Both the position numbers and the translations under genes were made by a program. Below are positions 59,291 to 64,000 of a stretch of 64,000 bases of DNA, in pieces (position 1 is the first letter of the stretch; every line of letters begins with the position of its first letter). Under the pieces are notes generated by a model. It was not told the DNA's origin, ran no database searches, and worked only from the letters and a program-made list of their open reading frames with translations. Source of the stretch: Helicostylum pulchrum (lineage: Eukaryota; Mucoromycota; Mucoromycetes; Mucorales; Mucoraceae); the NCBI GenBank assembly GCA_025677825.1, contig JAIXMO010000014.1, positions 248,001 to 312,000 of the forward strand. The letters run 5' to 3'.

Positions 59291-61316
59291 ACAATCCGAG
59301 CACATTCTATTCAGCATCATTTGAATCATCTCCGGAATCTGAAAATGACGGCTATGGTGAAGTGACAGAGGAGGAACGTGCAAACATGAACAAAAATTTT
59401 GATAGCTTCAACCGTGATGCAGATTTAATAAGTACAATGCAAGCATCTCAAGAACAGTCTGTACCTGAACATACGTTTGATTCTGATTGGGGATCATACG
59501 GAGGTGATGAAGCTTGGATGGGTGATGTTGATGATCCAGTAAAAAAAAAACCCCAACAAACGTCCAATTTTGCACGGTTTTGGGATGAAAATAAAGATAC
59601 AATACGCGATGTTACCTAAAGTCCTTGGCAGGAGGCTTCCCTGAAACCGGCGTGACCGAACCCCTTGAGCAGACAGTTCGTAGTAAATGTCTTGCTCTTC
59701 ATCAATTCTCCGCCTATATCAATGCGTTTTACTTGACATGTATGTCTTATTAGTCTTGTACCAATTTTTATTTATTTTTGAAACAACTATCCTTAATACT
59801 TATTGTCAAACATTTTTTGTAGGACATGTCAAATTTTTGTCAAATATCGTCATTATACTTCTTTGGTGGAAAAATTGATGATCGTGCATTTTCTGCCTGT
59901 ATCATCGGAACGTGTTCAGTGTGCCGTTCATTTTGGGCTCCTTTGGTGGATGCAACGTAAGAAAATAGCCTTACAATTCTCTGTTACATCTTGGTTAACG
60001 TGTATAAACCTGGAAGAAAATATCAGAAATGCGGAGGTACATATCATTTGCTATTTATCTTATTCACGGATCTAAAAAAAATGTGTTTAGAAACCTGGGC
60101 GTGTTTGGTCAAGTGTGCTCAACATTACCTTCCTCGCGTGGTATATTCCATATGTTGATATAAGTAAATATTTTTGTTTTGATAGTATAACTAAATCTCT
60201 ATTGATATTATAGCGTGCGGGCAGAGAGATGGCAGTTACGGATAGGAACTTTTCCCAAAGAAAGATACGAATTTAGGATGATAAAAAAAAGAAGGAACTC
60301 ACCAATTTAGTCGAAAATTGAAACTTTCCCAAAGCGAAAGCGGGCGGGACTATGTGGTGGTACCTTATCCAATGGATTAGATAAACCGTTTTATCCTTTA
60401 TCGTATTTCTAATGGTAACATAATATAAGGTCTATTTGTTCTCTAAATATACGACTTATACTACATTCTACTTAAACACTATCCATTTGTGCCTTTTCTT
60501 ATTAATTGTTAACTTTCACTAATTTTGTCCTTTGGAAGAGTCACCCAAGCAGCTCCTTTTTTTTACATAGAAAAATAAAATAAGATTTTAGATATTTTGG
60601 TCCAGGAAATCTCGTTAAGTAACTAAATAAGTTTACATTTGACGTTACAGTTTAATCGTTGATTCATTATCTTTAATATGTTTAAATAAAAAGTCATTTT
60701 TTTGCAAAAATAAAAAGGTTCACTTTCACTTTTTTTTATTCCTCTCTTTTTCTTTTTTTTACCTTTTCTTTAAATACCTTTTCTTTCTTGATGTTTATAT
60801 TTTCTTTAGTGACACTCTGTAGTAACCGAAAACCTTGGATGTACCTCGTTACATAGACACGATAGAATAACCATATAAATTCGGTGTACTGAAATGGTAC
60901 GAATATTTTATGTACGCCCCACTTATACTTTGCAGTATAAGAACAAAATAGACGCTAGAATTAAAAATGCACAAAAGGTAATACGTCCAAAAGAAAGTTT
61001 TACATGTAATTATTTTACTTTTGAAGTAGAGCTCCGCTTGACAATAGAGCCCAGGACGCCAAACTCATAAAATCCAAAAATTCTATTTTTTGTTTTTTCG
61101 CGAATAACCGCCGATGTATGTAAAGACGACCAAATGTAGTATAGCAGTTATTTATAAAATTTAATAGATATATTGCATTTATTACACTTATCGATAAAAA
61201 CTACCGATATCCAAGATACAAAAATGTTTTCGTAATCTACCTACGATCTTTTAAAGTATATTAATATGAAAGTATCTTCCTTTTTAAAAGTACAGGATTT
61301 TAGTCTTAATTGGTAC
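59056..61316. repeat. Exact 26-bp direct repeat pair, 2.2 kb apart
   Basis: Positions 59056-59081 and 61291-61316 are identical (TACAGGATTTTAGTCTTAAT followed by TGGTAC) and in the same orientation. The flanks are unrelated. The KDZ-like relic lies between them. An exact 26-bp match in AT-rich spacer is unlikely by chance; ends of an inserted element are one explanation. Confidence 0.6.
59300..60250 (+). pseudogene. KDZ/CxC-type transposase-related gene remnant
   Basis: An acidic open frame to 59619 has blocks SSPESENDGYGEVTEEERAN and DWGSYGGDEAWMGDVDDP. A one-base shift near 59617 continues it as KSLAGGFPETGVTEPLEQTV then RSKCLALHQFSAYINAFYLT, to a GTATGT donor near 59738. Further on, FLPVSSERVQCAVHFGLLWW (about 59890-59950) fits the LFPASPxRPQxAFH-like motif that follows the cysteine cluster (CxC) in Kyakuja-Dileera-Zisupton transposase proteins of fungi. 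Beyond this the frame decays. Assignment is from memory of that motif; the catalytic core is not present. Confidence 0.42.
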
Positions 61317-61577
61317 GACCTGCAAATAAATTTGGCACGATTTGAAAATCGAAATCGAAAAACGAATTTATCGCAACACTTTTATACAACCTCTAATAGT
61401 GACTGAAACTCATTAAAATAGATAAATATAACTATAAATAAGCTTCTCTTTTTAAGGCCCTTCGTCATTTACAGTTGTATTCCAGTGGGTTTATGTATTA
61501 ACAAGATAGAGATAGATAAACGATTTATTAAAAAAAAAGCTTAACTATTACTGTTAATTATTTGGGTAATAAAAAAG
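60251..61577. other. Intergenic, no gene supported
   Basis: AT-rich, with stops in all frames. The only feature noted is the second 26-bp repeat copy at 61291-61316. Confidence 0.45.
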
Positions 61578-61800
61578 GATGATAAAATAGGTCTATTTAC
61601 TTATCATGACGAATATACTACTATTTGCTTCATAAATACTGGTCGTTATACATTAGTTAATCATTTTTATTATACATGTGCAATTCCTATTGTGCCAACT
61701 AGATTCACGTAAGATTTGATAAAACCAAGTCGGAAAAGTAACACTTTTTTGGATCGACCGTGTGGAAAGACGTGTATCAAGAGTCCTCTAAATCTAAGCG
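61578..61800. repeat. Leader repeat, copy 5: inverted module A followed by forward module B
   Basis: Positions 61578-61721 match module A on the minus strand (GATAAAATAGGTCTATTTAC is the inverse of its end). Positions 61728-61795 match module B on the plus strand (GGAAAAGTAACAC, GATCGACCGTGT, ACGTGTATCAAG). Here A and B are in opposite orientation, unlike copies 2-4, so they can move or invert separately. Confidence 0.6.
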
Positions 61801-62112
61801 GTCATATTTTTTTTGTGTTAAGTCACGTTATTTCGTCACGAATAAAAAACTGAGACTATTAAGTAGAGGCGAAATACGGAGGTGTAACTGGTATATGTTA
61901 CTCATCCGTGATATCCGGTTCTGATATAAGAGACTCGGATATGGATGAGCGGATGATAAGTTAGCTGTAATTGTATTCCCGATTTTTTAAGCCACTAGAT
62001 GCTACCTTTAAATTACTTTGTGTTTAGAAAGCTTAATTAAGTTCGCGAAACAAAATTTTTTCTTCTTTTTTTTTCTTGTAACTTTTGTTCGAAAAAAAAA
62101 AAAACTAATAAA
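61801..62112. other. Spacer and leader before KAP123
   Basis: It contains a local imperfect repeat (ACTCATCCGTGATATCCGG and CTCGGATATGGATGAGCGG, 61900-61955, partly palindromic). A T-rich leader just upstream of the ATG at 62113 follows. Confidence 0.4.
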
Positions 62113-62534
62113 ATGGAGGTAAAAGGAAGAGATCAAAAGCACATTTGACGTTTAAACTAAATACGTCTTTTTTTATTTTTTTAGCAATTTCTTGCAGGTC
62201 TTGACGAACTTTTGACCAATTTGGCTCAAGCCCAAGATTCAGAAACAATCAGAAATGTAAGAAAAAACCCCCTTTTTCTCTTCTTATTTTTTATTAACAA
62301 AAAAAAAAAAAAAAAATAGGCTACTTCAGCTTTAAACACACAATATTACGCTTCTTCTGACTGTGTTCCCGCTCTTGTCGAGATTATTTCTCGATCCCCT
62401 CACTTCCAAGTCCGTCAGTTGGCTGCTGTTGAGTTGCGCAAGAGAACTACCAAGTGGTGGTCTCAAATCCCTGAAGCCGTCAAAGTTAATTTACGTGCTC
62501 AACTTTTAAATATTGCTCTTAACGAACAACAGTA

Positions 62535-62567
<33 letters not shown>

Positions 62568-64000
62568 CAAATCATCTACGTATTCATGTTTTAACAATTA
62601 TCATAAAACAGTCAAGCTGTTCGTCATTCTATTGCTCGAGTTATTTCATCCGTTGCAAGTATTGATATGCCCGATGAGAAATGGCCTACACTTTTAAACT
62701 TTTTAAACGAATCTTGTGCAAGTGCCAACCCCGCTCACCGCGAGATTGGTATTTATTGTTTGTACACTTTATTTGAAGTTATTGCCGATTTCTTTATGAA
62801 CAACACCAGTTCCTTATTCGATCTTTTCAATAAGTTAATTGTCGACGCTGAGAGTAAACCAGTTCGTATTACTACTGTTTTAGTTTTAGGTAAACTTTCT
62901 GAATTTGTTGATAGCGAAGATAAATCCACCATCAAATTGTTCAAGGCTATTATTCCTAGAATGGTCAATGTGTTGGAAGAATGTATCAAGGATGATGATG
63001 AAGATAATGCTTCGCAAATCTTTGAAGTGTTTGATACTTTGTTAATGTTGGACGCACCTTTATTAAACGACCATTTAACCAACTTGATTGATTTCTTCTT
63101 GACGATTGGAGCTAATGCCGAATTAGAAGATAATATTCGTGTACTTGCTTTATCTTTCTTGATGTGGGCTGCTGTTTATAAACAAAACAAGATTAGACAT
63201 TTGAAATTGGTTGGACATATTGTTGAAAGATTAATGCCTATTGGTACCGAAGAAGATCCCGAGGATATTGATGAGGATTCTGCTTCTCGTGTTGCTTACA
63301 AGGTCTTGAACGCTTTAGCTACTAATATTCCTCCTCAACAAATCTTCCCTGTTGTTATGCCTTTTGTTTTAAATTATATTCAAAACCCTAACCCTAATTA
63401 CCGTAAGGCCTCTATGATGGCTTTTGCCGTTACTGTAGAAGGTTGTACTGATATTATTGCAAACAAGTTGAACGAACTTCTTCCTTTGGTTTGTACTGGT
63501 CTTCAAGATCCTGAGATTATGGTCCGTCGTGCTGCATGTATGGCCCTTGGTTGTCTCGCTGAAGAGATGCCTAACGATATCTCTGAACACCATCAAGTTC
63601 TTTTACCCCTTGTCTTCCAATTGATGAACGATAACAATGCTGAAGTCACCAAGCATGCTTGTAACGCTCTTGATGCTATCCTTGAAGGTCTCGGTTCCGA
63701 TATTGTTCAATACCTTCAAGTCTTGATGGAGAAGCTCTTGCTGTTGTTGGAACATGCTTCTCAAACTGAAACTCGTGCTACAGTTATTGCTGCTATTGGT
63801 AGTGCTGCTCATGCTGCCGGTGATGATTTCCGTCCTTATTTCGCTGAAGTCTTGCCTCGTATCGTTCAATTCATGTCTATGAAGGAAACCCCCGAGGAGC
63901 AATTACTCCGTGGTGTTGCCTCTGATACTGCTGGATCTATTGCTGAAGCCGTTGGTGCCGAAGTATTTAGGCCTTATGTTCAAAACTTGATGGGTCTTGC
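62113..64000 (+). CDS. KAP123: Karyopherin beta, Kap123/importin-4 type (runs off right edge)
   Basis: Exons 62113-62118 (ATGGAG only), 62185-62256, 62320-62531 and 62612 to the window end join in frame to about 559 codons, starting MEQFLAGLDELLTNLAQAQD. The importin-beta N-terminal block is present (HFQVRQLAAVELRKRTTKWW), followed by HEAT repeats. Strong Kap123 blocks include LDAPLLNDHLTNLIDFFL, YRKASMMAFAVTVEGCTDII, DPEIMVRRAACMALGCLAEE and VTKHACNALDAILEGLGSDI. Kap123 imports ribosomal proteins and histones H3/H4 into the nucleus and releases them on RanGTP binding. The family is about 1,110 residues, so roughly half is missing beyond the edge. The six-base first exon is easily overlooked. 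Confidence 0.94.

Noticed and set aside
63384..63397. Telomere-like AACCCTAACCCTAA
   Set aside because: It lies in the middle of the KAP123 coding exon and encodes QNPNPN. Two units in frame are not an interstitial telomere.

Overview
The window looks like nuclear DNA of a filamentous fungus, most likely an early-diverging one of the Mucorales type. The genes are eukaryotic and intron-rich, with short introns of about 45-100 bp, GT..AG borders and branch-site-like CTAAT/CTGAT. The DNA is AT-rich, with many long A/T homopolymers. There are no operons, Shine-Dalgarno sites, CRISPR arrays or recognisable tRNA/rRNA genes. The Mucorales assignment is an inference from gene content, intron style and the relic gene families; no species can be named.

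Layout, with strands. The left edge cuts an MCTS1/Tma20-like gene (-). Next come a small TIR-bounded element with a decayed ORF (0.88-2.09 kb), an NVJ2/TEX2-like SMP lipid-transfer protein (+, 3.8-6.4 kb), a coiled-coil protein (-, 6.5-7.8 kb) and a Chs4/Skt5-like Sel1-repeat protein (-, 8.8-10.8 kb). A repeat-rich gap holds a TA-flanked Tc1/mariner-like TIR element (11.5-12.2 kb) and a C-terminal gene relic (13.0 kb). A succinate/fumarate carrier (+, 14.7-16.0 kb) and a TAN1/THUMPD1-like tRNA-modification factor (+, 18.0-19.3 kb) follow. From 19.8 to 22.6 kb there is a relic zone with a tandem-repeat leader and a decayed Fanzor/TnpB-like ORF. Then come a Ser/Thr-rich membrane protein (+, 23.6-24.9 kb), ribosomal protein uL3 (-), V-ATPase subunit G (+), an unknown acidic protein (-), a long-chain acyl-CoA synthetase (-), a RAD16-like SNF2/RING helicase in 19 exons (-), an Mtf2/Nam1-like mitochondrial protein (-), a probable pseudokinase (-), zuotin (+) and a voltage-sensor-only membrane protein (-, to 43.2 kb).

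From 43.7 to 62 kb the DNA turns accessory. Intact genes for a dipeptidyl-peptidase IV (+), a cytochrome P450 (-) and a SUR7/PalI protein (-) sit among degenerate genes. Several of these relics follow copies of the same two-part leader repeat (modules A and B). A karyopherin/KAP123 gene (+) runs off the right edge.

The intact genes are mostly housekeeping functions: translation and ribosome-associated folding (MCTS1, uL3, zuotin), tRNA modification, nuclear import, DNA repair, lipid metabolism and transfer (FAA, NVJ2, P450), vacuolar acidification and proteolysis (V-ATPase G, DPP4), cell wall and plasma membrane (Skt5-like, SUR7-like, Ser/Thr-rich sensor-like). The most unusual content is the repeated leader and the decayed gene family attached to it, together with the Fanzor-like and KDZ-like relics. 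Splice coordinates were derived by reading frames through GT..AG borders by eye. Those described as closing in frame are well supported; no transcript evidence was available.
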